Positions 1 to 8,770 are shown, counted from the first letter of the stretch. The stretch: DNA of 64,000 nucleotides from Erysipelotrichaceae bacterium (GCA_017473265.1 JAFULQ010000026.1:103001-167000), one strand, 5' to 3'. Program-made: numbers and translations. The notes: generated by a model not told the origin, from the letters alone.

Positions 1-811
1 TATATCCTAAATTAAAGTAAGATAATCCATAAGTAGCCACACCACCATTTGAACACATACCTTCTTCACCAACAATTGTAGGAATCTTATTTTCATTCGC
101 AATCATTGCTACTGTAGCCATACCTTCAGCTAACAAATTATCTGTAGGAATATAAATCGCATCCACTTTACCAACTAAAGATTCAACAACAGATTGTATT
201 TGATTCAATTCAGAAATACTAACTTCTTTAGCAGTCATACCATGTTTACTAATTGCAGTCTTTGCCATTTCCGCTTGAATAATAGAGTTATCTTCAGCAC
301 CATTAAACAATACCGCAACAGTCTTCGCATTTGGTAAAATATCTTTTAATAATTCAATTTGTGCTTCAACAGGCGTTAAATCACTAGTACCAGTAACATT
401 CCCACCAGGTAAAGCATTAGATTCAACCAATCCAGAATGTTCGGGATCAGTTACCGCTGTTAAAACCACAGGAATTGTATCTGTCGCATTTGCACAAGCT
501 TGTGCCGCATTTGTCGCAATAGCTAACATTAAATCTACTTTATCATTTACAAACTTAGTCGCAATTGTTTCACAATTACTAACTTCACCTTGCGCATTTT
601 TATAATCCACTTTTAAATTTGTATCTACTACAAAACCACCATCTTCTAAAGCTTTCATAAACCCTTCATATGATTGGTCTAAAGCAGGATGTTCAGCCAA
701 TTGAATTACGCCAATTTTAGTCATTCCATCATCCGTATTTGAACCTTCACCACATCCGAATAAAGAAAATAATACAAATACACATATACATAAATTAAAT
801 AGTTTCTTCAT
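1..811 (-). CDS. ABC transporter substrate-binding lipoprotein (partial, runs off left edge)
   Basis: The gene starts with ATG at 811 behind a GGAGG site and stays open to base 1, so its C-terminus lies outside the window. The first 20 residues are a lipoprotein signal peptide: MKK, a hydrophobic stretch, then the lipobox L-F-G-C with Cys20 as the lipidated residue. The body resembles the ABC_sub_bind (TrpX-like) family of periplasmic-type binding proteins, with phrases such as IATNAAQACANAT and PGGNVTGTSDLTPVEAQ that are typical of it. The protein should be anchored outside the membrane and deliver a small ligand, often an amino acid, to a permease and ATPase probably encoded just beyond the left edge. 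The ligand cannot be read from the sequence. Confidence 0.85.
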   Translation of the reverse strand, partial: MKKLFNLCICVFVLFSLFGCGEGSNTDDGMTKIGVIQLAEHPALDQSYEGFMKALEDGGFVVDTNLKVDYKNAQGEVSNCETIATKFVNDKVDLMLAIATNAAQACANATDTIPVVLTAVTDPEHSGLVESNALPGGNVTGTSDLTPVEAQIELLKDILPNAKTVAVLFNGAEDNSIIQAEMAKTAISKHGMTAKEVSISELNQIQSVVESLVGKVDAIYIPTDNLLAEGMATVAMIANENKIPTIVGEEGMCSNGGVATYGLSYFNLGY

Positions 812-835
812 AAAAACACCTCCATGAAAATCTTG

Positions 836-850
836 TTACATTCAGTGTAA
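836..850. promoter_or_regulatory. Small inverted repeat overlapping the -10 (possible operator)
   Basis: TTACA-N5-TGTAA is a perfect 5-bp inverted repeat overlapping the proposed -10 at 844-849. It is short enough to be chance. A repressor site is an inference. Confidence 0.25.
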
Positions 851-872
851 ACTCTTTCATTTTAAGAATCAA
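844..872 (-). promoter_or_regulatory. Promoter of the substrate-binding lipoprotein
   Basis: On the minus strand TTGATT (867-872) and TACACT (844-849) are 17 bp apart, an acceptable sigma-A promoter about 30 bp before the start codon. Confidence 0.5.
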
Positions 873-943
873 TATTTTTCATCTATTTATACCATTGATG
901 TTTATTATGATTATCATAGAAATTATTGATAGATAAATCTAAT

Positions 944-970
944 AAAAAAATCTAGTCTTCACTAGATTTT
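944..970 (-). terminator. Intrinsic terminator of the CPBP protease gene
   Basis: Read on the minus strand, AAAATCTAGT-GAAG-ACTAGATTTTTTT is a stem followed by a T-run. The stop codon TAG at 952-954 lies in the right arm. Confidence 0.8.
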
Positions 971-1662
971 CGAATATATTCCGCATACAAAATAGAGACA
1001 ACAAACAACACTAGAGATACACCAATTTGCACCTCGAAAGTATTCATTATATCTGTATTAGCAAAAACGCTTAATGCATTCATGACACCATGAGCTAAAA
1101 TACAGGCAATCAAACTCTTAGACTTATAAAATAGCATAACAGCTAAATACCCAAATGCCATTGCATACCCTACTTGGCAAACACTCGCTAAAACTTCAGC
1201 ACCACTTCCATTAAACAAATTTATGATATGTCCAATACCAAAAGTGACACTGGATACAATAATTGCCATTTTCAAGTTATCTTTACTCATTGCCTTAAAC
1301 AAGAACCCACGAAAAATCATTTCTTCTAAAAAGCCAACACAAAGCATACTGCATACATAATAGATACTTTCAGTTACTGTATATTGCAATTTAACACCAA
1401 ACCATAAATTACAAGATACCATCAACAATAATGGAAGATAATACAACAATTTCTTACTAGATATTTTAGATTTACATAATCCATATTCTGCTACTAAACG
1501 TTGAGTATATAACCATCCAAACAAAAATAAACTTAATACCAATTGAAATATTAACGTATACAATTTTGTAGAAAATCCATCAAAAATACTTGAACCTACG
1601 ATATATACAACAATCCACAAAATCGCAAACAATATTTCATTTTTCCTATATAATTTTGTCAC
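952..1662 (-). CDS. CPBP family intramembrane glutamic endopeptidase
   Basis: A polytopic membrane protein of 236 residues with about seven or eight hydrophobic segments. It carries the three CPBP (Abi, CAAX-protease-like) motifs: EEMIFR at 113-118 (EExxxR), FGIGH at 141-145 (FxxxH) and HGVMN at 191-195. These build the glutamate/histidine active site inside the membrane. Bacterial members process prenylated or other membrane peptides, or act in bacteriocin self-immunity. No bacteriocin gene is visible nearby, so the substrate is unknown. It is the last gene of a minus-strand run and starts 9 bp after the esterase stop codon. Confidence 0.85.
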   Translation of the reverse strand: MTKLYRKNEILFAILWIVVYIVGSSIFDGFSTKLYTLIFQLVLSLFLFGWLYTQRLVAEYGLCKSKISSKKLLYYLPLLLMVSCNLWFGVKLQYTVTESIYYVCSMLCVGFLEEMIFRGFLFKAMSKDNLKMAIIVSSVTFGIGHIINLFNGSGAEVLASVCQVGYAMAFGYLAVMLFYKSKSLIACILAHGVMNALSVFANTDIMNTFEVQIGVSLVLFVVSILYAEYIRKSSED

Positions 1663-1671
1663 ATTTTTCTC

Positions 1672-2424
1672 CTAAAGAATGTTTAGTTCTTTAAATAATA
1701 CATCTAATTCTTTTTCCCAACTAGCTTCATTATGATAACCACCAAGCATACAATGCACATAACACGTTGCACCTTTTGCTTGTAGTGCATTTGCACAAGA
1801 TAAATTAAAATTTGTCATACGCACAAAATAATCTTTATCATTTGCCTCATATTCACCAAAACTGAAATAGAATGAAGAATTCGATAAATCCTTAACACTA
1901 TGTATATCTCTCATTAATGCACTATAGCCAAATCCAAAGGCAGTAGATACACAAACACTCTTAGAATACACATCAGAATGCATACTACCACCATAAACTG
2001 CCATAAGACCACCCATAGAGCTTCCACCAACATATGTATGTTCTGCATCAGTTAAGGTAGGATATGTCGTATCAATATACGGTTTTAAATCCTCAATCAT
2101 CCATTGAAAAAACTCTTGGCCGCTAGCTTCCACTTTTCCCCAATGTCCTCTTTCAAAAGAATACGGAGAAAATTCACTCATACGATTATGTCCTTCATGA
2201 GAACATTCAATACCCACAACAATCACTTGCGCCTCACAAGCATCTAAATAGTCTTTAATGCCCCAGCTTTTACCATATGTCGCATCCGTATCATAGAACA
2301 AATTATGCCCATCAAACATATACAATACTGGAAATTGTTCTTGTTTTTTTACATCAGGAACATAAATATGTAACATACGTTCACAGTTTAAATACGGAAT
2401 TTGCACCATTTCTTTAATAATCAT
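1672..2424 (-). CDS. Alpha/beta-hydrolase-fold esterase (IroE/YbbA-like)
   Basis: The 250-residue protein has the fold and order of the putative esterase family (PF00756, COG2819-like). There is an N-terminal beta-sheet region, FPVLYMFDGHN at 31-41, and the nucleophile elbow GSSMGG with Ser136. A late His near GGYHNEASW is the likely third member of the triad. No signal peptide is seen, so it should be cytoplasmic. Members hydrolyse siderophore esters or other acyl esters, but no siderophore genes are present. It sits between a phosphoesterase and a CPBP protease, spaced by fewer than 10 bp, and is likely co-transcribed. Substrate unknown. Confidence 0.75.
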   Translation of the reverse strand: MIIKEMVQIPYLNCERMLHIYVPDVKKQEQFPVLYMFDGHNLFYDTDATYGKSWGIKDYLDACEAQVIVVGIECSHEGHNRMSEFSPYSFERGHWGKVEASGQEFFQWMIEDLKPYIDTTYPTLTDAEHTYVGGSSMGGLMAVYGGSMHSDVYSKSVCVSTAFGFGYSALMRDIHSVKDLSNSSFYFSFGEYEANDKDYFVRMTNFNLSCANALQAKGATCYVHCMLGGYHNEASWEKELDVLFKELNIL

Positions 2425-2429
2425 ATAAG

Positions 2430-3134
2430 TTACCCCTCAATTCCATAAAAGATTCTCTGAATTGTCTTTTGTGCAGGACAACTCACATCTTCCATGTACT
2501 TTATCACTTCTTCAACAGCATATGGAACAACAAGATCCGCATACGATATACTACCATCTACTATCGTAAGAATACCACCTCTAGCAATATTCTTATCTTT
2601 ACCAGGACACCCTAAAGAACCCACATTGATAAACCAGCGATTATGATCATGTAATACACTACCTTGATGTACATGTCCATAAATTACGACTTGACTATCT
2701 ACATCCTTAAACAATGGTTCCAATTGTACAAATGTTGGTTGTTGAATCATTGGTAAATACTCTTTATCATATGCATAATGCAATAATGATATCGTTATAC
2801 CATCTATTTCAAAATCCAATCGTTTAGGTAGTGCTGCTATAAACTGTTCTGAAACGCTTGATAATTGTGCATGTTCCCACTTATGAAATTCACGCTCTTC
2901 TTCACGCATAGAATCATAATTTTTATTCAAAAAGTATAATTCATGATTTCCTAAAACACATTTCAAATTTGGAATTTGCATCATGCGTTGTACAATTTCT
3001 TCAGTATATGGTCCAATACCAATCATATCCCCTGCACAACATATAGCATCTACCTGCTCAATTTCAAAAGCCTGTAACATAGCATCTAGGGCTACTAGAT
3101 TGCTATGTACATCTGTAATAATTCCTAATCTCAT
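2430..3134 (-). CDS. Metallophosphoesterase, YfcE/calcineurin-like family
   Basis: The 234-residue protein opens with MRLGIITDVHSN, where Asp8 and His10 are metal ligands. It continues with GDMIGIGPYTEE, GNHE and GHVHQGS, the standard series of blocks of the calcineurin-like superfamily (PF12850 type). It probably uses two divalent metals to hydrolyse a phosphomonoester or phosphodiester in the cytoplasm. The start overlaps the stop of the upstream flavodoxin-like gene by 4 bp (ATGA), so the two are translationally coupled. The substrate cannot be assigned. Confidence 0.8.
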   Translation of the reverse strand: MRLGIITDVHSNLVALDAMLQAFEIEQVDAICCAGDMIGIGPYTEEIVQRMMQIPNLKCVLGNHELYFLNKNYDSMREEEREFHKWEHAQLSSVSEQFIAALPKRLDFEIDGITISLLHYAYDKEYLPMIQQPTFVQLEPLFKDVDSQVVIYGHVHQGSVLHDHNRWFINVGSLGCPGKDKNIARGGILTIVDGSISYADLVVPYAVEEVIKYMEDVSCPAQKTIQRIFYGIEG

Positions 3135-3754
3135 ACTTTACGAATAAAGTTAGTCGCAATTTTAGCTTCTCTTTCTGGTAATCCATAAGCTTCTTTACCT
3201 AAAGCAATACTCTTCATTAAGAACGTCATATTTTTTGCTAAATTACGCATAACTTGTAAGCCTTCACCATCTTCTAAAGCCTCACCTTGTTTAGCACCAT
3301 GTACACTATTCCAATAATTACTACTAGCCACAGGCATACCACTAATTGTAAAATACTTATTCAAAACATCAAATGTTGCTGAACAACCACCACGTCTTGC
3401 GACTGCAATGCTTGCTCCAACCATCATACGTTTATCCAAACGAGAACTGTAGAATAAACGATCTAAAAAAGCAAGTAATGTACCATTTGGACTTGCATAA
3501 TACACTGGAGAAGCCACCACTAATCCATCACATGTTTCTAATTTCTTATTTACTTCATCTACAATATCATTGAATACACAATGACCATTTTTATAACAGA
3601 AACCACAACCAATACATCCACGAATGTCTTGTTGACCAATTTGAATCACTTCTGTTTCAACATTCTCTTCTTTAAATACTTTTACCATTTCATCTAAAGC
3701 AATTGCTGTATTTCCATTCACTCTAGGACTTCCATTAATTAATAATACTTTCAT
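3131..3754 (-). CDS. Flavodoxin/NADPH-dependent FMN reductase family protein with Fe-S-type cysteine motif
   Basis: I place the start at ATG 3754, giving 207 residues, because a GGAG site precedes it and the protein then begins MKVLLINGSPRVNGNTA, the FMN phosphate-binding loop of the family. A longer upstream reading adds 30 residues with no family match. Cys47, 50, 53 and 59 form C-x2-C-x2-C-x5-C. This matches the compact 4Fe-4S motif of iron-sulfur flavoproteins (Isf), so the protein may carry a cluster as well as FMN. ASPVYYASPNGTLLAFLDR is the flavin-side loop. It is likely a cytoplasmic redox enzyme. The electron partner is unknown. Confidence 0.8.
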   Translation of the reverse strand: MKVLLINGSPRVNGNTAIALDEMVKVFKEENVETEVIQIGQQDIRGCIGCGFCYKNGHCVFNDIVDEVNKKLETCDGLVVASPVYYASPNGTLLAFLDRLFYSSRLDKRMMVGASIAVARRGGCSATFDVLNKYFTISGMPVASSNYWNSVHGAKQGEALEDGEGLQVMRNLAKNMTFLMKSIALGKEAYGLPEREAKIATNFIRKV

Positions 3755-3759
3755 TTGTT

Positions 3760-3945
3760 TTATCTCCTTTTCATCCCTACTACTATACAAATAATAGCTA
3801 TTATATACGTTGGCCAATATAAGAAAGAATACATCACTAACCAATCAAAATATTGCCAACTTTCATTCCAAATTTTATAAATCCCTAACACCAAAGGTAA
3901 TAATAGTAAACTAATACCTATACTAAATATAATTTTTTTAATCAT
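3760..3945 (-). CDS. Small membrane protein, function unknown
   Basis: A 61-residue protein with two clear hydrophobic helices (about residues 5-25 and 38-57) and a basic end, GMKRR. The ATG at 3945 overlaps the stop codon of the HD-domain gene, and a GTG three codons upstream is an alternative start. It ends 5 bp before the next gene, so it fits the same operon. I do not recognise a family. The tight packing and two-helix pattern argue that it is real, but it is short enough to leave doubt. Confidence 0.5.
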   Translation of the reverse strand: MIKKIIFSIGISLLLLPLVLGIYKIWNESWQYFDWLVMYSFLYWPTYIIAIICIVVGMKRR

Positions 3946-4507
3946 ACTTTTCACTTGCTATTTTATCTAATGTATCTTTTAAAATTTCTTTACGTAATGC
4001 AGTTAAATATTCAGAAAACTCCACTTTATCAAAGGCATATGTCTTATTTAATTCATACTCCAATGGAATCCAGGTAGAAATATCAGATTCATTATGTTGA
4101 ATTAATGCTTCTAAAGAATCCATTGCTTTATAAATCTTAGCTTCCACTGTTTTTCTTTCTTCCATTTCTTTATACAACATTAACATCTCTTCATTATATG
4201 GCGCAGGAAGTGTTTTAACCCATGCATACAACACATTTTCTTCAACTTTTTCATCCGTACTTGTTTTCTCAAATGTTGGAATATCACCCGTAAAAGCTTC
4301 CCCTAAATCATGAATCAAACACATTTGAATCACTTTATTCATATCTGCTTCTGGAAATACATCCTTCAAAAAAAATGCCATTAAAGAAATACGCCAACTA
4401 TGTTCAGCAACACTTTCATGTCTTCCATTGCTAGTATAACAATGTCTTGTCGCATCTTTTAAACGTTCCGCGACTTTCATAATTTCTAAAAATTTTCTAG
4501 GATTCAT
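3938..4507 (-). CDS. HD-domain phosphohydrolase, YfbR-like
   Basis: The 189-residue protein belongs to the HD superfamily related to the 5'-deoxynucleotidase YfbR (PF13023). ESVAEHSWR holds His36, and CLIHDLGEAFTGD holds the His66-Asp67 pair that binds a divalent metal. Family members remove phosphate from deoxynucleoside monophosphates in the cytoplasm, which is the most likely role here. It starts 27 bp after the ABC-F stop codon behind a GGAGGTG site. Its end overlaps the small membrane protein gene. Confidence 0.8.
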   Translation of the reverse strand: MNPRKFLEIMKVAERLKDATRHCYTSNGRHESVAEHSWRISLMAFFLKDVFPEADMNKVIQMCLIHDLGEAFTGDIPTFEKTSTDEKVEENVLYAWVKTLPAPYNEEMLMLYKEMEERKTVEAKIYKAMDSLEALIQHNESDISTWIPLEYELNKTYAFDKVEFSEYLTALRKEILKDTLDKIASEKYD

Positions 4508-4534
4508 CCTTTCACCTCCACAAAGAATAAACTA

Positions 4535-6289
4535 CTACCTACTATTTTTAATAGCCTCTTCAATTTCTAACAATTCCATCCAACGTTCGTTCTTTTGTTC
4601 TAATAACACTTCCAGTTCACTACGCTGATTAGATAAAATACTAATTTCATTAAAATCACTAATAGTATTCATCTTAACATCAATATCTGCAATTTGCTGT
4701 TCAAGATCCATAATCACACTTTCCATGGATTCTAATTCTTTTTTATCTTTGCTAGATAAATATGGTTTATTCTCTCTTTGTTGTTTCTTATATTCACTAT
4801 AAGACACTTTTTCTTTCACAACAACCTCTTTTTGTTTTTGTTCAAAATAATCGCTATATCCACCAATATATTGTTGAATACCACCATTTTCAAAAGCAAA
4901 TAACGTATCACAACAACGATCCAAGAAATAACGATCATGAGAAACCGTGATCACAATTCCATTAAACGAATCCAAATAATCTTCTAAAATTTGTAATGTT
5001 TGAATATCTAAATCATTGGTTGGTTCATCTAACAACAAGACATTTGGTGCACTCATCAAAACCTTCAACAAATACAAACGTCTTTTTTCACCACCACTTA
5101 ATAAACCTACTTTAGAATATTGAAGCCTAGCATCAAACAAGAAGCGTTCTAGCATCATTTTAGCACTCATTGTACCATCCAAAGTTTTTAAATCATTACT
5201 CACTTCCATGATGACATCACGAACCACCATCGTATCATCCAAATCATCAGTGCCTTGTTTAAAATACCCAATACGTACCGTTTCACCAAGTTCTACTTTT
5301 CCTTCACTTGGTTCTAACTCCTTAGCCAACAAATTCAACAAGGTACTTTTCCCACAACCATTATCACCAACAATCCCAATACGATCATTACGCTTAACCG
5401 TATACGTAAAATTTGCAAATAACCACTTATCATTAATCCAATATCCAAGATTTTCAATATTCATAATCTTCTTTCCTAAACGAGAAGACAAACGAATCAT
5501 ATCTACATTGGATACTTGTTGAATATCTTCAATACTACTCAATTTTTCAAAACGTTCGATACGTTCTTTACTTTTTGTACTTCTAGCTTGTGCATTACTA
5601 CGAATCCATTCCAACTCCTTACGCAAGAATGCATGACGCTTACGCTCATTTGCTAAACTTTGTTCTTCACGCATCGTTTTTAATGATAAAAATTCAGAAT
5701 AATTGGCTTGATACTCATAGATTTTACTACGATCAATTTCAATAATCTTCGTCGCAATTCTCTCTAGGAAATAACGATCATGAGTAACCATAACCATAGC
5801 TTTAGAATATTTCATTAAATACTTTTCTAACCATTCGATCATATCATTATCCATATGGTTCGTTGGTTCATCCAACAATAACAAGTCACATGGTTTTAAT
5901 AGTGCAATAGCTAAAGCTACACGCTTTCTTTGACCACCACTCAATGTACCAATGGTTTTATTCAATTCTTCTACTTTTAAACGACTTAAAATTGCTTTCA
6001 TTTCAAACTCTTCAAAGTCACCACAACGCTCTTTTACCACTTCAAAAATCGTTTTATGTTCATCAAAATCATCGTCTTGTGCTAAATACGATAAACGCAA
6101 GCCATTCTTTTTAATAATCTTTCCAACATAGTTTTCTTTATCTGCTAATATCTTTAAAAAAGTACTTTTACCAGTACCATTCACACCAACTAATGCTATT
6201 TTATCTGTATCCTCAATAGAAAAAGACACTTTATCTAAAATACATTTTTCATTATGAAATTTAGTTAGTTCATTTGTACTCATTAACAT
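4535..6289 (-). CDS. ABC-F family ATP-binding protein (Uup/YdiF-like ribosome factor)
   Basis: Two ABC ATPase domains lie in one soluble chain of 584 residues with no membrane segment, the hallmark of ABC-F. Domain 1 has GVNGTGKST, LSGGQRKR and LLDEPTNHMD. Domain 2 has GDNGCGKST, LSGGEKRR and LLDEPTNDLD. A charged inter-domain linker follows domain 1, and the last 80 residues are a predicted coiled coil as in Uup. Such proteins act on the ribosomal E site in translation or antibiotic resistance. I chose ATG 6289 because GGTGA lies 5 bp upstream. ATG 6283 and GTG 6301 are alternatives. A strong terminator sits only a few bases before the ribosome binding site. Confidence 0.88.
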   Translation of the reverse strand: MLMSTNELTKFHNEKCILDKVSFSIEDTDKIALVGVNGTGKSTFLKILADKENYVGKIIKKNGLRLSYLAQDDDFDEHKTIFEVVKERCGDFEEFEMKAILSRLKVEELNKTIGTLSGGQRKRVALAIALLKPCDLLLLDEPTNHMDNDMIEWLEKYLMKYSKAMVMVTHDRYFLERIATKIIEIDRSKIYEYQANYSEFLSLKTMREEQSLANERKRHAFLRKELEWIRSNAQARSTKSKERIERFEKLSSIEDIQQVSNVDMIRLSSRLGKKIMNIENLGYWINDKWLFANFTYTVKRNDRIGIVGDNGCGKSTLLNLLAKELEPSEGKVELGETVRIGYFKQGTDDLDDTMVVRDVIMEVSNDLKTLDGTMSAKMMLERFLFDARLQYSKVGLLSGGEKRRLYLLKVLMSAPNVLLLDEPTNDLDIQTLQILEDYLDSFNGIVITVSHDRYFLDRCCDTLFAFENGGIQQYIGGYSDYFEQKQKEVVVKEKVSYSEYKKQQRENKPYLSSKDKKELESMESVIMDLEQQIADIDVKMNTISDFNEISILSNQRSELEVLLEQKNERWMELLEIEEAIKNSR

Positions 6290-6301
6290 TTTTATCACCA
6301 C

Positions 6302-6352
6302 ATAAAAAATGATAGCAAATTCTCATTGTTTTCTCAATGAGAACTCGCTATC
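6302..6352 (-). terminator. Strong intrinsic terminator before the ABC-F gene (possible attenuator)
   Basis: A long interrupted stem has its outer arms at 6311-6316 (gatagc) and 6347-6352 (gctatc) and an inner stem on tctcattg/caatgaga. On the minus strand it is followed by ATTTTTT. It ends the amidohydrolase transcript but also lies directly before the ABC-F ribosome binding site. Confidence 0.85.
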
Positions 6353-6356
6353 ACCA

Positions 6357-7946
6357 TTATTTTTGATATACACATTTACCAGCTACATACGTTTCTAATA
6401 CTTGAATATCTTGAATTGTACTTACTTCTACTGTAAATGGATTCTTATCTAATATCACAAAATCCGCTAAATACTCCTTTTGTATTTTACCTTTTATTTT
6501 TTCATCAAAACTTGCATATGCACTTTGTGTTGTATAACTATCCAATGCTTCTTTCACACTAAATGCTTGTTCAAGTAAATATGGTTCAACACTACCTTTA
6601 CGATCGGTACGTGTAATTGCACATTGCATACCCGCTAAAGCATTTGGCATTTCTACTGGACAATCCGTTCCATTGGAAACCGTTAATCCCATATCCATCA
6701 AACTCTTCCAACTATACGAAGTACTCGCCAATTCTTTGCCCACACATTCCTCAACAATATGAATATCATAATCCAAGAAAATTGTTTGTGCATACGTATG
6801 TAATTTCAATTTTGCCATACGTTCTAATTGATCTTTACGAGAAATTTGCATATGCACAATACCATGACGATGATTGTCTCTAGGATATAACATCAAGGCT
6901 TTTTCATAAGCATCAAGAATCACATCTAAACAAGCATCACCAATCGCATGCACCGCTATTTGCATACTCATCTTATGAGCATAAACAATCATATCTTCCA
7001 TCATCTTTGCATCAAAACACAACATACCTTGTGTAGTAGGATCACTAGCATAAGGAATCGATAAATACGCCGTTCTAGCACCTAATGAGCCATCACCCAA
7101 AATTTTAAGAGGCCCAATTCGATAGAAAGCATCTCCATTACCAGTCATATGTCCACTTTCAACGAATTTTTGTAAATCCTCTAAAGATTCAAAATTCGCT
7201 TGTTGATAAACACGCACTGATAAATTACCTTCTTTTTTAACTTCTTCATATGCTTCATTAACCGTTTTATAACCAACACTTCTAAACATACAATAATCAT
7301 CACTTTGCGAACTCGTTACACCATAACTATTTAACTTCTTGCATGCTTCAACAATCATTTTCTTCAAATCATCTTTTGTTGGACTAGGCACAAAATGATA
7401 TACTTGTTCCATTGTATCATCATAGAAAATACCTTTTTGAATGTCTTCATCACAAGTTTCTAAATCAATACCCATCACTTCTAACGCTTTTGTATTAGTC
7501 ACCAAACAATGTCCACATACACGAGTTAAATACATAGGATACTCAGTAGTAATGGTATCTAAATCAAAACGAGTTGGCATACGCTTTTCATCACTAAAAT
7601 AATCTTGATTCCAACCTCTACCCTTAATCCAACTACCTTCAGAAAAGTTGTGTTCTTGAATAAAAGTACGCATATACTCACACATTTCTTTTAAAGAATG
7701 CGTATGTTCATCTAATTTTCCATTCAATAAATAATTACCATAATTTAATATATGCATATGGCTATCATTAAAGCCACTACACACAAATTTACCTTGTAAA
7801 TCTACAACTACGTCCTCATCATTTTTACACGCTAAAACCTCTTCATTTGAACCAACAAACGAAAATAAGCCATTTTCAACAACAAATGCTTGTTGTAATT
7901 CTTGATCACTAGTATACACTTGTCCATTTAGATATATAGTCTTCAT
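6357..7946 (-). CDS. Amidohydrolase, YtcJ-like
   Basis: The 529-residue protein matches the YtcJ branch of metal-dependent amidohydrolases (COG1574). There is a small N-terminal beta domain, the metal-binding DSHMH at 61-65, GDGSLGARTAYL in the barrel, AVHAIGDACLDVILDAY, and a C-terminal ADFVILDKNPF returning to the beta domain. It probably hydrolyses an amide or cyclic imide bond in the cytoplasm. No member close to this has a firm substrate that I can name. It is the first gene after the divergent promoter region at 7947-8037 and is ended by the terminator at 6302-6352. Confidence 0.85.
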   Translation of the reverse strand: MKTIYLNGQVYTSDQELQQAFVVENGLFSFVGSNEEVLACKNDEDVVVDLQGKFVCSGFNDSHMHILNYGNYLLNGKLDEHTHSLKEMCEYMRTFIQEHNFSEGSWIKGRGWNQDYFSDEKRMPTRFDLDTITTEYPMYLTRVCGHCLVTNTKALEVMGIDLETCDEDIQKGIFYDDTMEQVYHFVPSPTKDDLKKMIVEACKKLNSYGVTSSQSDDYCMFRSVGYKTVNEAYEEVKKEGNLSVRVYQQANFESLEDLQKFVESGHMTGNGDAFYRIGPLKILGDGSLGARTAYLSIPYASDPTTQGMLCFDAKMMEDMIVYAHKMSMQIAVHAIGDACLDVILDAYEKALMLYPRDNHRHGIVHMQISRKDQLERMAKLKLHTYAQTIFLDYDIHIVEECVGKELASTSYSWKSLMDMGLTVSNGTDCPVEMPNALAGMQCAITRTDRKGSVEPYLLEQAFSVKEALDSYTTQSAYASFDEKIKGKIQKEYLADFVILDKNPFTVEVSTIQDIQVLETYVAGKCVYQK

Positions 7947-7968
7947 AATTTGTACCTCAGATGTTTTT

Positions 7969-7996
7969 ATTTTATCATGAAAGATTTGTTAGACAA
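7969..7996 (-). promoter_or_regulatory. Promoter of the amidohydrolase gene
   Basis: Minus strand: TTGTCT (7991-7996), 16-bp spacer, TAAAAT (7969-7974), 23 bp before the ATG. It overlaps the divergent promoter at 7986-8014. Confidence 0.5.
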
Positions 7997-8014
7997 CACA
8001 ATTCTTGTTATAAT
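7986..8014 (+). promoter_or_regulatory. Promoter of the HAD hydrolase gene
   Basis: TTGTTA (7986-7991), 17-bp spacer and a perfect TATAAT (8009-8014), followed by a GAGG ribosome site and ATG at 8038. Confidence 0.8.
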
Positions 8015-8037
8015 GACTACATTAGCGAGGTAAATAT

Positions 8038-8748
8038 ATGAACACAATCTTTTTTGATTTAGACGGAACTCTACTACCAATGGACCTAGATGAATTCATC
8101 CAAAAATACTTTGGATATATCGTAGAAACTATGTATAAAAATGGTAGAGATGGAAAAATGATTCTAAATGCCATTTTAAAAGGTGTAGAAAATATTATTA
8201 AAAATGATGGTACAATGACCAATGAAAAAAAATTCTGGCAAACTTTTACTGCAATAACCAATATTCCTCAAGAAGACATCGAACCAGAATTCAATAAATT
8301 CTATGAAGAAGTATTTGATATAATTGACACCGGTGCTCAAAGCCAAAACATGATTGAAGCTGTAAAAGTATTAAAACAAAAAGGATACACTCTATACTTA
8401 ACAACTTCTCCACTATTCCCTGCTATCGCAACCCAAAAACGCATGAAATGGGCAGGATTAGATAAAGAAGACTTTGAACTAGTTACAACTTATGAAAATA
8501 GTAGTTATTGCAAACCAAATCCAGCCTACTACCAAGAAGTGATTACAAAGCACAATTTAGACCCTAAAAACATCTTAATGGTAGGAAATGATGTGAAAGA
8601 AGATGGAGCTATTCAACAATTAGGTGTAGATTTATATTTAGTAGATGATTTCTTATTAAATAAATACAATTTAGAAATTAACTGCAAATATAGAAGTAAT
8701 TCGGAACAATTCTTAAACTATGTAAAACAATTACCAGAAAGCAAATAG
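8038..8748 (+). CDS. HAD family hydrolase
   Basis: One of the few plus-strand genes here. The 236 residues begin MNTIFFDLDGTLLP, with Asp7 and Asp9 as nucleophile and acid/base of the haloacid dehalogenase superfamily. LYLTTSP is motif II, the Lys in SSYCKPNP is motif III, and MVGNDVKEDG is motif IV. An alpha-helical cap between residues 20 and 100 places it in subfamily I. It is probably a cytoplasmic phosphatase with unknown substrate. It has its own sigma-A promoter and is closed by a terminator immediately after its stop codon, so it is a single-gene unit. Confidence 0.85.
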   Translation: MNTIFFDLDGTLLPMDLDEFIQKYFGYIVETMYKNGRDGKMILNAILKGVENIIKNDGTMTNEKKFWQTFTAITNIPQEDIEPEFNKFYEEVFDIIDTGAQSQNMIEAVKVLKQKGYTLYLTTSPLFPAIATQKRMKWAGLDKEDFELVTTYENSSYCKPNPAYYQEVITKHNLDPKNILMVGNDVKEDGAIQQLGVDLYLVDDFLLNKYNLEINCKYRSNSEQFLNYVKQLPESK

Positions 8749-8769
8749 GAACACATGTTCCTATTTTTT
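8742..8769 (+). terminator. Terminator of the HAD hydrolase gene
   Basis: AATAGGAAC-ACAT-GTTCCTATTTTTT. The stop codon TAG (8746-8748) forms part of the left arm. Confidence 0.85.
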
Positions 8770-8770
8770 C

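Noticed and set aside
8022..8261. Minus-strand open frame opposite the HAD hydrolase gene
   Set aside because: It is the complement of the HAD N-terminus, including the DLDGT region, with no ribosome site.
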